DNA of 64,000 nucleotides from an uncultured bacterium (GTDB taxonomy: Bacteria; Planctomycetota; UBA1135; GCA-002686595). The notes below the pieces were generated by a model. The model was not told where the DNA came from. It worked only from the letters and a program-made list of their open reading frames with translations, and ran no database searches. Every line of letters starts with the position of its first letter. Within the stretch, counting starts at the first letter, position 1. Shown in pieces: positions 43,503-53,623 of the stretch. The position numbers were made by a program, and so were the translations under genes. Location: the NCBI GenBank assembly GCA_937896235.1, contig CALBMX010000034.1, positions 124,001-188,000 of the forward strand. Reading direction: 5' to 3'.

Positions 43503-45929
43503 ATGAAGAAGTCCTCCCCCTGCGGCCTCACCTTTGCCGCATCTCTCCTGCTCGTACCCACACTTTTCGCCAGCCAGGGTGGAGGCGTAACGATCGACGG
43601 CCCAACCGGCCAAACGGGAGCCCAAGCTGAATCCATCGGAAGTACGGGGAGACCTACGCAGGATCTAGGATGGCTTGTCTCGGTTCGGCCCCAGGTGGGC
43701 CACGCGGCTCGACTCCAAAAACTAGGTGAGCTCCGAGGGAGGTTGGCGACAAGCACAAACCCGACGGATCGAAGAGTTTTGCGCGTTGAGTTTGAGACGG
43801 CGGCAGAAGAGCTGGTGGAGAGTGGAAGGATCACCTCTTTGGATGCTCGGACCGATGCGCGCGCCCGAGGTTTGGTGGTTGGCGAAACCCTGTGGCTTAG
43901 CCCAGGTTTTGCGATCGCACCTTCCGATGGGAAACTTCTGGACTCGCTACGATCTCATCCGGACGTCCTCGCTATTCAGAAGGTGACATGGCAGATGCCT
44001 CAAATTGGGACAGCTATGAACGCACTGCACCATGACGGGGCCGCCGTTCACGCGATGAGCTTGGGTGGCATCAATCTCAAAGGTGCTGGCGTGGAGATCG
44101 CTGTACTCGACTCTGGAATGGATCTCAATACAGGGAGCACAGGCCGACCCCATAAGGCCTTTTTCGCCAATGGCAACCCCGTTGATTTGAGTGGCGGGGG
44201 AATCGGTGGCAGTCGAGTTCTCACCTCCAACACGTTTGGAACCCCTTACTACTTCGGACCACAAGTGGCTGAGGACTTGCACGGGCATGGAACTCGGGTT
44301 GCCTCGACAATTGGAGCTGCCAAATGGAGCTTCGGCCAGGACGTCGCCGACAGCTTTTCAAGCGAGGCGCACCTTCATAACTTCAAGATCAGCGACGATG
44401 CATTTGCGGGTGCGCCCGCGTCTATATTTGTCATGTCAGCAGCGCTTGAGGCGGCGGCTCTCGACCCATCAATCCGCATCGCGAACATGAGCTACGACGG
44501 CACGGCAAACCCGAACTGGTATCCGAACATGGCGATTGACGCCGCGTCCAACGCCGGAGTTTTTGTGACGCTCTCTGCGGGCAATGCGGGTAGCGATTTG
44601 ACGTTTGCCCACGGCGCCTATAACGGAATGGTGGTTGGCGGGTCGTATGAGTTTACTCCCTCTCCCTATTTCACCAGTGCAATCGGCCCCCTTGCGAGCG
44701 CGACGACAGGAGATCGCCGGTATCCAGATATGATTGCCGTCGGTGACCAGGTAACTACCGCGCAGCTGGACAACGAGGCGAAGTACACCATCGCTACAGG
44801 CACCTCGATGTCCGCAGGTTTCGTAGCGGGTTCCGCTGCCCTGCTACTGCAAGCCGACCCAGGTTTGAGCCCCGTCGAAGTTAAGGCCACTCTTCTCAAC
44901 AACACTTGGAGCGTCCTGGCTGGGGATCAAAACGCAGTGGGCCTCGGCTACCTTCGCACCAAGGAGTCTGTAGAGGCAGTCCTAGCTGGTGATGTCCGAG
45001 ACGGCATGATTGAACCGGACTCATCCTCGGCACATCTTGTCACGTTGAGTGCGGGGCAAGTGGCACGCTACACACTCGTCTGGGAGAGGATTCACTCTGG
45101 GCCCCTGAGTGGTCCAGACGTTCCAGATTTTGACTTGCGAGTATTTGATCCATCGGGGTCCCTAGTCGCATTTTCTGCGACCCTGTTTGATGTCGAAGAA
45201 ACGGTTGGGTTCACCGCGCCCGTGACGGGCACCTATCGGATTGTGATTGCAAATGACGAGTCGTCGCCAAGTGGCCCTGCCATCCATTACGGGTTGGCGG
45301 GAACCGGGCTTGGCGCTTGCTCGACCGTTCAGGTGAACTCCATAGCTCCAGCAAGCTCACCAGCGGTGACCACGCCCGCTTTACCCAACCTCGTCTGGCT
45401 AACAGGTTGCGGTCTTGACACGGTTACTCAAGTGCGCATTGGTGGAGCCCAAGTCGCTTTCGGGATCACAAACCCGGAGTCCCTTACCCTCGCGATTCCA
45501 CTTTTGCCCGTCTATGGCCTTACCGACGTGGAGCTTGTTCATCCCGGAGGCGCGTCCGTCATCTCCTTGCATTTGGACGCAGTTGACCCACTACTCGGAG
45601 GCCTTAGCGTGGCCCCGTATTATCTCGCCACAGACGTCATCTATGGGTCGAAGCCGGGCGACCTTCATATTCTTGCATTCTCGCTAGCTCAGCAAGCCTC
45701 CACGTTGCCAGGCGTAGTGGCCATGGATATCGGCGCAGGGTTCACGGACCTGACGATCGCGATGCAAAGTGTGATACCAGCGGGTCAGGGGTATGGCGTG
45801 TTCACGATCCCGGCCTTTGTCGCATCTTTGGCGACACAGTACTACCTGCAATCCGTTGTCATAGATGGGGCTGCACCCACCTTTCCACTTCCAGTGAGCA
45901 ACGTACATACGGTTGAGTTTTTTCCCTAA
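43503..45929 (+). CDS. Secreted subtilisin-like serine protease with C-terminal domains
   Basis: 808 aa with a signal peptide (residues 1-24). A propeptide-like region to about 180 precedes the S8 catalytic domain. The catalytic Asp lies in AVLDSGMD (Asp 203), His in LHGHGTRVA (His 262) and Ser in GTSMSAGFVAG (Ser 435). The oxyanion Asn is in SAGNAG (Asn 361). It is followed by a PPC-like beta domain (VARYTLVWERIH... YRIVIANDESSP), then an IPT/TIG-like domain. The last 90 residues resemble modules repeated in planctomycete exported proteins. It should be an extracellular or cell-surface protease. All catalytic residues are intact. Confidence 0.9.
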   Translation: MKKSSPCGLTFAASLLLVPTLFASQGGGVTIDGPTGQTGAQAESIGSTGRPTQDLGWLVSVRPQVGHAARLQKLGELRGRLATSTNPTDRRVLRVEFETAAEELVESGRITSLDARTDARARGLVVGETLWLSPGFAIAPSDGKLLDSLRSHPDVLAIQKVTWQMPQIGTAMNALHHDGAAVHAMSLGGINLKGAGVEIAVLDSGMDLNTGSTGRPHKAFFANGNPVDLSGGGIGGSRVLTSNTFGTPYYFGPQVAEDLHGHGTRVASTIGAAKWSFGQDVADSFSSEAHLHNFKISDDAFAGAPASIFVMSAALEAAALDPSIRIANMSYDGTANPNWYPNMAIDAASNAGVFVTLSAGNAGSDLTFAHGAYNGMVVGGSYEFTPSPYFTSAIGPLASATTGDRRYPDMIAVGDQVTTAQLDNEAKYTIATGTSMSAGFVAGSAALLLQADPGLSPVEVKATLLNNTWSVLAGDQNAVGLGYLRTKESVEAVLAGDVRDGMIEPDSSSAHLVTLSAGQVARYTLVWERIHSGPLSGPDVPDFDLRVFDPSGSLVAFSATLFDVEETVGFTAPVTGTYRIVIANDESSPSGPAIHYGLAGTGLGACSTVQVNSIAPASSPAVTTPALPNLVWLTGCGLDTVTQVRIGGAQVAFGITNPESLTLAIPLLPVYGLTDVELVHPGGASVISLHLDAVDPLLGGLSVAPYYLATDVIYGSKPGDLHILAFSLAQQASTLPGVVAMDIGAGFTDLTIAMQSVIPAGQGYGVFTIPAFVASLATQYYLQSVVIDGAAPTFPLPVSNVHTVEFFP

Positions 45930-46328
45930 GAGCATCTCCCGACTTGGCCAAATCGCCACGCCAACTTTGACCGCTATCGCTGTCAGCTTCGGCCTCGCCG
46001 TTCACTCCATGTGGGTTCACAAACGGGTTCGACCCGCAGCTGGGTTCTTATGGATGCGGATCTCGCAACACTACCCAGCAGTGTGAATCCGTCGGCCCGA
46101 GGGAGGGCAGCCGTTGAGGAGATCTTCCGGGCAAGCGTGTACTCCACACGGTCTTGCCCGGCCGATCGATGGCTGGGGTGCCATCAGCATGGCCCATAAA
46201 CTTTAGGCGTGACAGGCAGTTGACCTACCCCGGGATGACTTGGAGTTGCTTGAACTAGTGAGCCCAGCCAAAGTCGTCTCGAAAAATAGAGCTAGATGGG
46301 GGGGGCCGTGAACTAAGGTAGAAAGTTC
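45930..46328. other. Intergenic region of about 400 bp, no gene seen
   Basis: The frame of the subtilisin gene continues open beyond its stop to 46199 without a ribosome site, but the predicted residues (mostly Arg, Ser, Pro) do not look like protein. A G-run is near 46299-46307. I see no hairpin terminator that is convincing. Confidence 0.35.
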
Positions 46329-47762
46329 ATGGGCTCTCCAATCACTCTTCCGCTATGGCAGTTCTACCTGCTTATCGCACTCGCATTTTGGGCTAGCCTT
46401 ACGCTGTTCCTGGTTCCGAGTGTTCGCTGGTTTCTACGGAGGCGTGTCAACCGTGTGCTGGAGAGGGTCGATCAAAAGTTGCACATCCGTTTGCAGCCTT
46501 TCAAGATGACCAAACGGCGCGTGCTCATCGATCGACTCATCTACGACCCCGAAGTGTTGGCGGCAATGGATGCGCATGTTCGGGAAGAGGGGTTGCCCCG
46601 AGAGGTCGCCCTTGCACGAGTAGAGCGCTACGCCCGAGAGATCGTGCCGGCCTTTAATGCCTACACCTACTTCGCCTTGGGGTATTGGCTTTCGCGAAAG
46701 GTGGCTTCCAGTTTGTATCGCCTTCGCATCGGAACGGAAGACGAAGCCAAGCTCGACGAGATCAGTCCAAGTGCATCGGTGGTGTTTGTCATGAACCACC
46801 GCAGCAATATGGATTACGTCATGGTGTCGTACCTTGCGGCTTCGCGCACCGCTCTCTCTTACGCTGTGGGGGAGTGGGCTCGGATCTGGCCTCTGCAACA
46901 GCTCTTGCGCTCCATGGGCGCATTTTTCGTCCGTCGGGAATCTCACAATGCGCTCTATCGAAAAGTACTGGTGCGCTACGTTCAGATGGCGACGAAGTCG
47001 GGAGTGACCCAGGCCGTGTTTCCCGAGGGTGGGCTCTCCCGGGACGGTTTAATGCGCGAGCCGAAGTTTGGGCTGATCGACTATATGGTGCGAGATTTTG
47101 ACACGACCGATAACGCTACCGGGCACGACGTCGTGTTTATCCCGGTCGGTCTGAACTACGATCGCACCCTCGAGGACCGAACTCTTCTCGCATCCATTCC
47201 GGTGGAACCGTCGGAAAGCGGGGAACCCCAGAAGGCCCTCGGTCGGATGTTGGTCCTCGCAAAAACGTCGCGCTTCCTGCTTCGCAATTTGGGATTGATG
47301 ATGCGCAACAAGTGGTACCGATTCGGCTACGCATGCGTAAATTTTGGCGCACCAATTTCCCTTCGAGCCTGGCTAGACGAGTACGGTGCGGGCAGCCCAA
47401 AGACCCTGCCCCAGGAAGAGCGCTTTGAAGTTGTCGCCAAGCTCGTTGGTGACCTGATGGACTCCATCGGACGAGTGATCCCCGTACTTCCGGTGTCCCT
47501 AGTTGCCGAGGTTTTCCTCGCGCGCGAGCGGCCGCTTAGCCTGCTTGAATTGCAAGCTAGCGTCTTCGAGAGGATGACGGAGCTCGACCAGAAGGGGGCA
47601 CACTTGTACGTGCCTAGAGAAGATCGTAGCTATGCGATCGAGTGCGGGTTGCGGACACTGACCCTGCGGAGACTCGTTGTGGAGACGGAGGGGCTCTTCG
47701 AAAGAGTACCCGCCGAGGAGAAGCTCCTCCGGTACTACGCGAACTCGATCCGGCACCTATAA
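46329..47762 (+). CDS. Glycerol-3-phosphate acyltransferase-like protein (PlsB type)
   Basis: 477 aa with a membrane segment at residues about 12-32. The acyltransferase motifs are present: NHRSNMDYV (His 157, Asp 162, the H-x4-D catalytic pair), GAFFVRRE (about 197-204), FPEGGLSRDGL (231-241) and FIPVGLNYDRT. It should transfer an acyl group to glycerol-3-phosphate or a related lysolipid, the first step of phospholipid synthesis. It is shorter than E. coli PlsB (about 800 aa), so the exact acceptor is uncertain. It is convergent with the BNR-like lipoprotein gene. Confidence 0.85.
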   Translation: MGSPITLPLWQFYLLIALAFWASLTLFLVPSVRWFLRRRVNRVLERVDQKLHIRLQPFKMTKRRVLIDRLIYDPEVLAAMDAHVREEGLPREVALARVERYAREIVPAFNAYTYFALGYWLSRKVASSLYRLRIGTEDEAKLDEISPSASVVFVMNHRSNMDYVMVSYLAASRTALSYAVGEWARIWPLQQLLRSMGAFFVRRESHNALYRKVLVRYVQMATKSGVTQAVFPEGGLSRDGLMREPKFGLIDYMVRDFDTTDNATGHDVVFIPVGLNYDRTLEDRTLLASIPVEPSESGEPQKALGRMLVLAKTSRFLLRNLGLMMRNKWYRFGYACVNFGAPISLRAWLDEYGAGSPKTLPQEERFEVVAKLVGDLMDSIGRVIPVLPVSLVAEVFLARERPLSLLELQASVFERMTELDQKGAHLYVPREDRSYAIECGLRTLTLRRLVVETEGLFERVPAEEKLLRYYANSIRHL

Positions 47763-47779
47763 AGCGCCGGTGAAACGCC

Positions 47780-50392
47780 CTACTCGCAGAGGGTCCCGGA
47801 CAGTCCGTTGCTGAAAGCGACTCCGCCGGTTTGGGCGGAATCGAAGAGTACGGCTTGGGCGAAAATTGACAGTCCGGCCAAGCTCGATGAGGACGGAACC
47901 GAAAAACTAGCCGATCCAACTCCCGTGGAATCCGTTGAGATGGGGAAGGCGATTAGTCCCGCCAAATTTACGAGCAGGGTGCCTCCGGCAAAGGGGAGTG
48001 CGGTCTGTCCGAATCCGACACCGACCACGCCGGGTGTCGTGACTCCGATGGGGCCACCGCTAAGGTCAACCACGTGGTTGGCGCCAATCGCAGACGGCGA
48101 ACTCGTGCTGAGGCCGAGGACGTTCGCGCCTCCAAAACCATTCCCGTAGACCGTGTAGTTGCAGGGTGGATCGATGGCGAAGTCCCAGATGCCTCGGCCG
48201 TACGTTCCGAAGCGGATCGAGTTCGTAGAGGGGATCGCCTCTGCGCTCCAGTATAAATTTGAGGGAGCATCGACCCCGGTGATGTCGACCCAGGCCGCGT
48301 CGGTAGTTCGCCTCCGATAGGCGGAGGTCTCCGTGCCGCAGAACATGGTGCCCGATCCGTCCGGTGCCTCGGCAAGACAGTAAACCAGGGTTGGCGGGAG
48401 GCCCGCAGACCAGTCCGCGAAGGTCACACCCCCATCGACGGATCTCCAAACCGCACCGTTGGAATACCCGCTGCCGCCGATGTAAACCGTGTCTCCATTT
48501 TGGGCAGAGGCGCGGATCGCCGTACCGTGAAAATAGTGCGGGCCCGGGACTCCAGCAGTGGACGCCGTCCAGGTGACACCGTGGTCGTTCGAGTAGAAGA
48601 AGTCCCCTTGGTTTGTAACCGCGTAGGCGCGAGTCAGTTTCGCTGATGCGAAGGTGACGCCGGTTAGGTACTCGCCAGGTTGAGATTTGAAATTGAAGGT
48701 CGACCACTTCGTTGGCGACCAGCTATTGCCGACTCCCTTTTCGTAGCGGTAGAGGTATTCGGCGCAGAGGAAAAAGCGCCAGATGTGACCGGGGTCTGGT
48801 GCAAGAAAGGGAAGCCAGGAGTAGCTCTCACTAGCCGGGAAGTCTGTCGTGTGGAGGGCAGGTGTGGTCTCGCCGTCTTGGATCAAGACGAACCCAGGGT
48901 AGACCGAGTAGACGAACTTGTGCGTCCCGTCGCTAGACACAGCGTGCGCGTAGTCACCGCTGATGATTTGGTCGAAGTCCACCAAGGTGGAGCCACCAGA
49001 CGCAGGCGCTCCGGCCCACTGGTAGCCCTGATCTTGAGCTCCTGCGGCGATGTGGTTGACGTCTGCGGTGGAGGTCAGCGTCGTGTAGTACTGGCTAATT
49101 CGAAGTCCATCGAGAGAGAGGTTTTGCACGGAAGCCAAGCCGTCATACGATCCGAACAGTCCGCCGTCGGTGTTCACGTACCAGGTCTCGGATCCGACGC
49201 CTGTGGACACGACGTCGATACCTGGAATGTCGGCGTGAAGCTTTGTTGAGGGAGATCCGTAGTAGTCTCCCCAGCCGTTAACTTTGGCGAACACGCTTCC
49301 GCCATCGGTGGAGCGCCAGGCTTCGACTCCCCCCCAAACAATCAAGTTAGGATTCGTCGTCGAGGCGTTAAGACTTCCCCAGTAGTCCGTTACGTTTTGT
49401 TTGAAGATCCATGACAAACCGCCGTTGTCCGATCTGTAGAGACGCGTTCCGCTAGAGGCGTGGCTGACTGCGAAGATGCGTGGAGCGCCGGCTTCAGAGG
49501 CGCATAACTCGACGGAGGTTCCATGCTCGGGAAGTTGTCCAAGTGGGGTCCAATTCTGCCCAGCGTCTGTCGAGCGAACGAGCCCGAAGTTGCCGTATGC
49601 AAAGAGCTGAGAGCCGCCGGTTCGATCGCACCAAGCGTCTCCCTCGTAGCTCTCCATTTTGTAAATCGAGAGGAAGTTCGCGCCCCCATCTGTGGAGCGC
49701 AAGAGGTCGGTTTTTGTCGCGCCCGATTTTGTGTAACGCGCAACCATGTACACGTTGTGCGATCCGTCCGTCGCCGAGAGGATTCGTCGCACACCGTTGA
49801 TCGATCCAGGCAGTCCCGTGGGGGTAAGCCATGTCGCGCCGCTGTCTTTAGAGTAGTGCACGCTGCCGCCGTCCGTGGCAGCGAGGAGCACGTCGGGGTC
49901 TCCCGCAAGGGCGGCTGGAGAGATGGCAAGGAAGTGCGCGCCTCCGTACAGGTTGTCCCCCAGGGGTTCCCAGTTCGTGCCGTCCATGTTGCCCCGCCAG
50001 ATGCCCGCCTTGGAGGATCCAACATACAGCTTCGTGCCGTCGGGAGAGTGCGTTGCGGCGTGCACTCGACCGGCTTGATTTCGACTTCCAACTTCCGTCC
50101 ACCGCGAGATCGTTGCAGCTTGGCTTCCACGACTGCTTGAGATCGTGTTGCGCTTCTCGAGTTGTGCTGCACCGTTTTGCGCCTCGATTTCCTTCCAGTT
50201 TGTACCTGGTGCCGCCCAATGGCGCTCCGCCATCCACGCCTTTCGCGCGGCCTTGTTCTCTTTTTCCGCCCCCTCTCGCAAAATGTGCTCTGTAGGCAAC
50301 GGGGTTTGCCGATCCCCAAGATCACGTGGGGAATCAGGAGCCGCACAGGCGCATATCAGAAGGAGAAGGAAGAGGCTCTGTGGAAAACGCAT
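47780..50392 (-). CDS. BNR/sortilin-like repeat lipoprotein
   Basis: 870 aa from the ATG at 50392. The N-terminus is a lipoprotein signal with a Cys in LLLLICACAAP. From about residue 90 on, repeats such as YSKDSGATWLTP, LLRSTDGGANF, VRSTDAGQNWTPL and WRSTDGGSVF are BNR/Asp-box repeats found in sialidases, sortilins and GH74-like beta propellers. I see no sialidase catalytic Arg triad. The last 115 residues (LGLSTSSPSAIGANHVV... GVGSASFSVPSSSSLAGLSIFAQAV) are a domain I know from many planctomycete secreted proteins. Its role is probably surface binding or glycan processing; the ligand is unknown. Confidence 0.72.
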   Translation of the reverse strand: MRFPQSLFLLLLICACAAPDSPRDLGDRQTPLPTEHILREGAEKENKAARKAWMAERHWAAPGTNWKEIEAQNGAAQLEKRNTISSSRGSQAATISRWTEVGSRNQAGRVHAATHSPDGTKLYVGSSKAGIWRGNMDGTNWEPLGDNLYGGAHFLAISPAALAGDPDVLLAATDGGSVHYSKDSGATWLTPTGLPGSINGVRRILSATDGSHNVYMVARYTKSGATKTDLLRSTDGGANFLSIYKMESYEGDAWCDRTGGSQLFAYGNFGLVRSTDAGQNWTPLGQLPEHGTSVELCASEAGAPRIFAVSHASSGTRLYRSDNGGLSWIFKQNVTDYWGSLNASTTNPNLIVWGGVEAWRSTDGGSVFAKVNGWGDYYGSPSTKLHADIPGIDVVSTGVGSETWYVNTDGGLFGSYDGLASVQNLSLDGLRISQYYTTLTSTADVNHIAAGAQDQGYQWAGAPASGGSTLVDFDQIISGDYAHAVSSDGTHKFVYSVYPGFVLIQDGETTPALHTTDFPASESYSWLPFLAPDPGHIWRFFLCAEYLYRYEKGVGNSWSPTKWSTFNFKSQPGEYLTGVTFASAKLTRAYAVTNQGDFFYSNDHGVTWTASTAGVPGPHYFHGTAIRASAQNGDTVYIGGSGYSNGAVWRSVDGGVTFADWSAGLPPTLVYCLAEAPDGSGTMFCGTETSAYRRRTTDAAWVDITGVDAPSNLYWSAEAIPSTNSIRFGTYGRGIWDFAIDPPCNYTVYGNGFGGANVLGLSTSSPSAIGANHVVDLSGGPIGVTTPGVVGVGFGQTALPFAGGTLLVNLAGLIAFPISTDSTGVGSASFSVPSSSSLAGLSIFAQAVLFDSAQTGGVAFSNGLSGTLCE

Positions 50393-50651
50393 GGCGAAAA
50401 GTGGGGGATCGGACGAGTTTGAGTCGTGGTGGAACTCAGAGGGACGCACAAAGGGCGGCCAAGGTTCCCTACCTATCGTTGGGGAGCGAGTAGAGGGGGG
50501 CGAGCATGCCTATTGCTAACCTTTGCAAGATGAGAGCGTCGAATCCGGGCTCCGCACCTTTACGTTCGTCGCTCTGTCGTCCATGATACTCGCGCCCGCA
50601 ATGGATCTCGGGTATATCTCCAACACAGACCACTTCCACACCAACAGTCCA

Positions 50652-50975
50652 ATGAGTCAAGCCGCCGACGTCACTGATGCCCAATGGGACAGTGTCGTTT
50701 TAAAAAGTGAAGTTACCGTATTGATCGACTTTTGGGCCGATTGGTGTGCTCCCTGCAAGGCAATGGGCCCCTATGTGGATCGCCTTGCAGCTGAGTACGA
50801 GGGCCGCCTTAAAGTCCTAAAGCTCAACACTCAAGATAATCCTGACGTGCCCGCTAGCTACGGCATCATGTCCATCCCCACTTTCCTGATCGTGAAGAAC
50901 GGCGAAGTGGTCAAGCAGATCATCGGAAGCCAGCCATACGATCAGCTGAAAGCTGCCGTCGATCCGTACCTCTAA
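50652..50975 (+). CDS. trxA: Thioredoxin
   Basis: 107 aa from the ATG at 50652. The active site WCAPCK is at Cys 32 and Cys 35, in the strand-loop FWADWCAPCKAMGPYVDRLAAEY, and the cis-proline lies in MSIPTFLIVKNGE. This is the classical size and layout of a cytoplasmic thioredoxin that reduces disulfides in ribonucleotide reductase, PAPS reductase and MsrA. An msrA gene is in the window at 56904. The open frame extends to 50523 but the extra residues do not look like a signal. Confidence 0.93.
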   Translation: MSQAADVTDAQWDSVVLKSEVTVLIDFWADWCAPCKAMGPYVDRLAAEYEGRLKVLKLNTQDNPDVPASYGIMSIPTFLIVKNGEVVKQIIGSQPYDQLKAAVDPYL

Positions 50976-51014
50976 GCCGACCAACAACCTTTTGCTCTCC
51001 GGCGCCCTCCTCAT

Positions 51015-51968
51015 TTGCGCGTTCTCTTTCTAGGATCCCCCCCCTTTGCAACGCCAGTTCTGGCTGCGCTGCTTGAAAGCCGGTTTCGTCCGATCGCCGT
51101 CGTGACGCCTCCGGACCGCCCGCAGGGGCGAGGGCGCCGCGTAGAGCCTTCCCCGGTCGCATCCCTCGCGGATGCGGCCGGTGTTCCTTTAATGCAACCG
51201 GCGTCAGCCAGGGACGAGGGCTTCCAGCAAGCCATTCGCGACTTGCGGCCCGACGTCATGATGGTTGCGAGCTACGGCGAGATCCTCAATCAGTCCTTCC
51301 TAGACATTGCTCCCGCCCTGAATGTGCACGGCTCCCTTCTGCCGAGGCATCGCGGCGCCTCGCCGATTCAAACGGCCATATTAGAGGGGGATATCGTGAC
51401 GGGCGTTTCCATCCAACGCATTGTTCTTGCGCTTGATGCGGGCGATATCCTGCACGAAAAGCGCACGCTCATCGGCCCAACGGAAACTGCTGGTGAGCTG
51501 TTCGCTCGCCTTGAGGCGCTGGGCACAAGGGCCGCTGTCGAAGCGCTCGAATATATAGATACTGGCAAGGCCATATTTGTGCCCCAAGATGAATCGCAGA
51601 TGACGCACTGCCGCAAAATCAAAAAGGAGATGGGTGTGGTGGACTGGACCCGCAGCTCGAGAGAGCTCGACTGCCATGTTCGGGGGATGAATCCCTGGCC
51701 CTCCGCACAGACGTCGCTAGAAGATGGGCGAGGTCTAAAGATTCATCGTGCAACCCCCCTGCTGGCCGGCGAACTGGACGCTAGTTTGGTTACTGATAGC
51801 GGCTGCAAGGGTCCAGGAACCGTGATTGAAGCAAAAACAAGGCTACTTGTGGCCACCGGAGACGGCGTTCTCGAGCTGCACGAAGTGCAGCTCGCAGGGA
51901 AGCGCGCTATGCCTGCTTCCGACCTTTTGCGCGGCCTTTCGATAGCCGTCGGCAGCAAATTGGGCTGA
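51015..51968 (+). CDS. fmt: Methionyl-tRNA formyltransferase
   Basis: 317 aa with a TTG start, chosen because the protein then begins at the family start MRVLFLGSPPFATPVLAALL. Catalytic residues are in ALNVHGSLLPRHRG (Asn 103, His 105) and DAGDIL (Asp 142), and the C-terminal beta-barrel tRNA-binding domain follows (KIHRATPLL... VLELHEVQLAGKRAM). It formylates initiator Met-tRNA. It lies 39 bp after thioredoxin. No def (deformylase) gene is next to it. Confidence 0.93.
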   Translation: MRVLFLGSPPFATPVLAALLESRFRPIAVVTPPDRPQGRGRRVEPSPVASLADAAGVPLMQPASARDEGFQQAIRDLRPDVMMVASYGEILNQSFLDIAPALNVHGSLLPRHRGASPIQTAILEGDIVTGVSIQRIVLALDAGDILHEKRTLIGPTETAGELFARLEALGTRAAVEALEYIDTGKAIFVPQDESQMTHCRKIKKEMGVVDWTRSSRELDCHVRGMNPWPSAQTSLEDGRGLKIHRATPLLAGELDASLVTDSGCKGPGTVIEAKTRLLVATGDGVLELHEVQLAGKRAMPASDLLRGLSIAVGSKLG

Positions 51969-52124
51969 AAGAGGTGTGCGCCGAAGCGCCACATAACCGC
52001 TTCACCCGTCCACTACCTAGCCTTCCCCGATTAGACTGTTGGGCTAATTCGGCAACATAGGCGCGCGGGACTTCCCCGAGAGACGCCTTGAGCAACCCTT
52101 CCACATCCCTGTGGCGATTCAAAC

Positions 52125-53513
52125 ATGGTCCGACAACTAGCTTGGGAAATATTGCGATCTGGCAAACCGACGCCTATGCGCGAGGTTGATTTCGCAGCAG
52201 AGCAGGTGGGCCTCGATCCTCGCGATCGCGCGCTCTTGCGCCGTATCGTAGGCACCGAGGTGCGCCACCGCTCCACGATCCGAGCGATCGTAAACAGGTT
52301 CGCGCGGGGTAATCCTAAGGCCGACATCCGGGCGCACCTCCACGTTGCGCTCGCGCAGATCTTTTACATGACCCGGGTTCCACAGCGCGCCGCTGTCTCC
52401 GAGGCCGGCGAGGCCACCCGCCGCACGCTCGCTCCGTCGAAAGTTCCCTATGTCAACGCGATCCTCCGAACCGTTCTACGCGAGCGGCTCCCCGGTGCGA
52501 TCGGCGATCCGACGTGTGATGTCTATGGGACGGATTGGCACTTTGAAAATCCGCTTTTCGCCGACCCCGAAAAGCACCCGCTGCTGTGGATTGAAGAGGC
52601 GCTCTCGATCCCCTCGGCCCTGGCAAAGCGTTGGGTGAAGCGCCACGGAATGGAGCGCACCTTAGAGCTCGCGAAGTACTTTTCAACGGAGCCGTGCCTG
52701 TCCCTGCGGGTGACCGGAGATCGCGATGCGATGCGCGCGGAACTGGATGCATACCTGATCGAACAAGAGGGTGCACCCGAGGCCAATGCGGATGAGCTCG
52801 GCGCGCCAACGAGATTTCGCGATGGCGAACACGGACAATTCCTTCTGGTCGAGGGAGGCAACTACGGCAACCTCTTCCATGCGCCGGCCTTTGTTGAGGG
52901 CCGGGTAACCGTTCAAGGTGAGTCCGCTTTCCGCGCGGCGGAGCTTATGCAAGCTCAACCGGGCGAGGAACTTTTGGACCTGTGTGCAGCTCCCGGTGGC
53001 AAGACCTCGGTTATGGCAGCTGCCGGAGCGAAAGTGGTCGCTTGTGACGTCTCCGAGCACAAGTTGCGCCGGCTTGCCGAGACCGTGGAGCGCCTTGGCT
53101 TTGGCGAGCTCGTCGAGCTCGTTGAGCTTGACGGGAAGGCTGAGCCAAGCGATGGTGCTCTTGGGGACCGGACCTTCGACGGCGTTTTTGTCGACGCACC
53201 TTGTAGTAACACTGGCGTGCTGGGAGCGCGCCCGGGAGCGCGATGGCGCTTTGGAAAAGCGAACCAGGCCAGCCTGCGTGCACTGCAGTCGAAACTATTT
53301 CACCAAGGTGCTGCGCGCGTCAAACCCGGTGGCCGCCTGGTGTGGTCGACGTGTAGCTTAGAGAGCGACGAGAACTCCCAGCACGTGCGCTCCTTCCTAG
53401 TAGAGAACCCGACCTGGTCCCTCGAAGAAGAGTGCGAGGCGCTTCCGAAGTGGGCTAGCCACGGCGGTCCCATCGATGGCGGCTATGCAGCGCGGCTGCG
53501 CCGCGGTAACTAG
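52125..53513 (+). CDS. rsmB: 16S rRNA m5C967 methyltransferase RsmB-like
   Basis: 462 aa. An NusB-like N-terminal RNA-binding part (residues about 1-150, LAWEILRSGKPTPMREV and RVPQRAAVSEAGEATR) is followed by the NOL1/NOP2/Sun methyltransferase domain. The SAM-binding block LDLCAAPGGKTSVMAAAGA is at about residues 285-303. The two catalytic cysteines lie in VDAPCSNTG and WSTCSLESDEN. It methylates cytosine 967 of 16S rRNA in E. coli. It lies 156 bp after fmt, as in many bacteria. Confidence 0.92.
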   Translation: MVRQLAWEILRSGKPTPMREVDFAAEQVGLDPRDRALLRRIVGTEVRHRSTIRAIVNRFARGNPKADIRAHLHVALAQIFYMTRVPQRAAVSEAGEATRRTLAPSKVPYVNAILRTVLRERLPGAIGDPTCDVYGTDWHFENPLFADPEKHPLLWIEEALSIPSALAKRWVKRHGMERTLELAKYFSTEPCLSLRVTGDRDAMRAELDAYLIEQEGAPEANADELGAPTRFRDGEHGQFLLVEGGNYGNLFHAPAFVEGRVTVQGESAFRAAELMQAQPGEELLDLCAAPGGKTSVMAAAGAKVVACDVSEHKLRRLAETVERLGFGELVELVELDGKAEPSDGALGDRTFDGVFVDAPCSNTGVLGARPGARWRFGKANQASLRALQSKLFHQGAARVKPGGRLVWSTCSLESDENSQHVRSFLVENPTWSLEEECEALPKWASHGGPIDGGYAARLRRGN

Positions 53514-53623
53514 CTCACCTAAAAGGTATACCCTAGGCAGCGTGACGCTCACTCCAAGCGACTCGGTCTCAAACTTTCGACTTCAAACCAATCGGCCTAG
53601 GCCACAATCGACCCTCTAAAGAT

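Noticed and set aside
46011-46199. 62-codon ORF after the subtilisin gene
   Set aside because: Its composition is biased and it has no ribosome site or match.
48064-48079. CACGTG-centred palindrome inside the BNR-like gene
   Set aside because: The flanks (AACC/GGTT) do not match the parS consensus outside the core.
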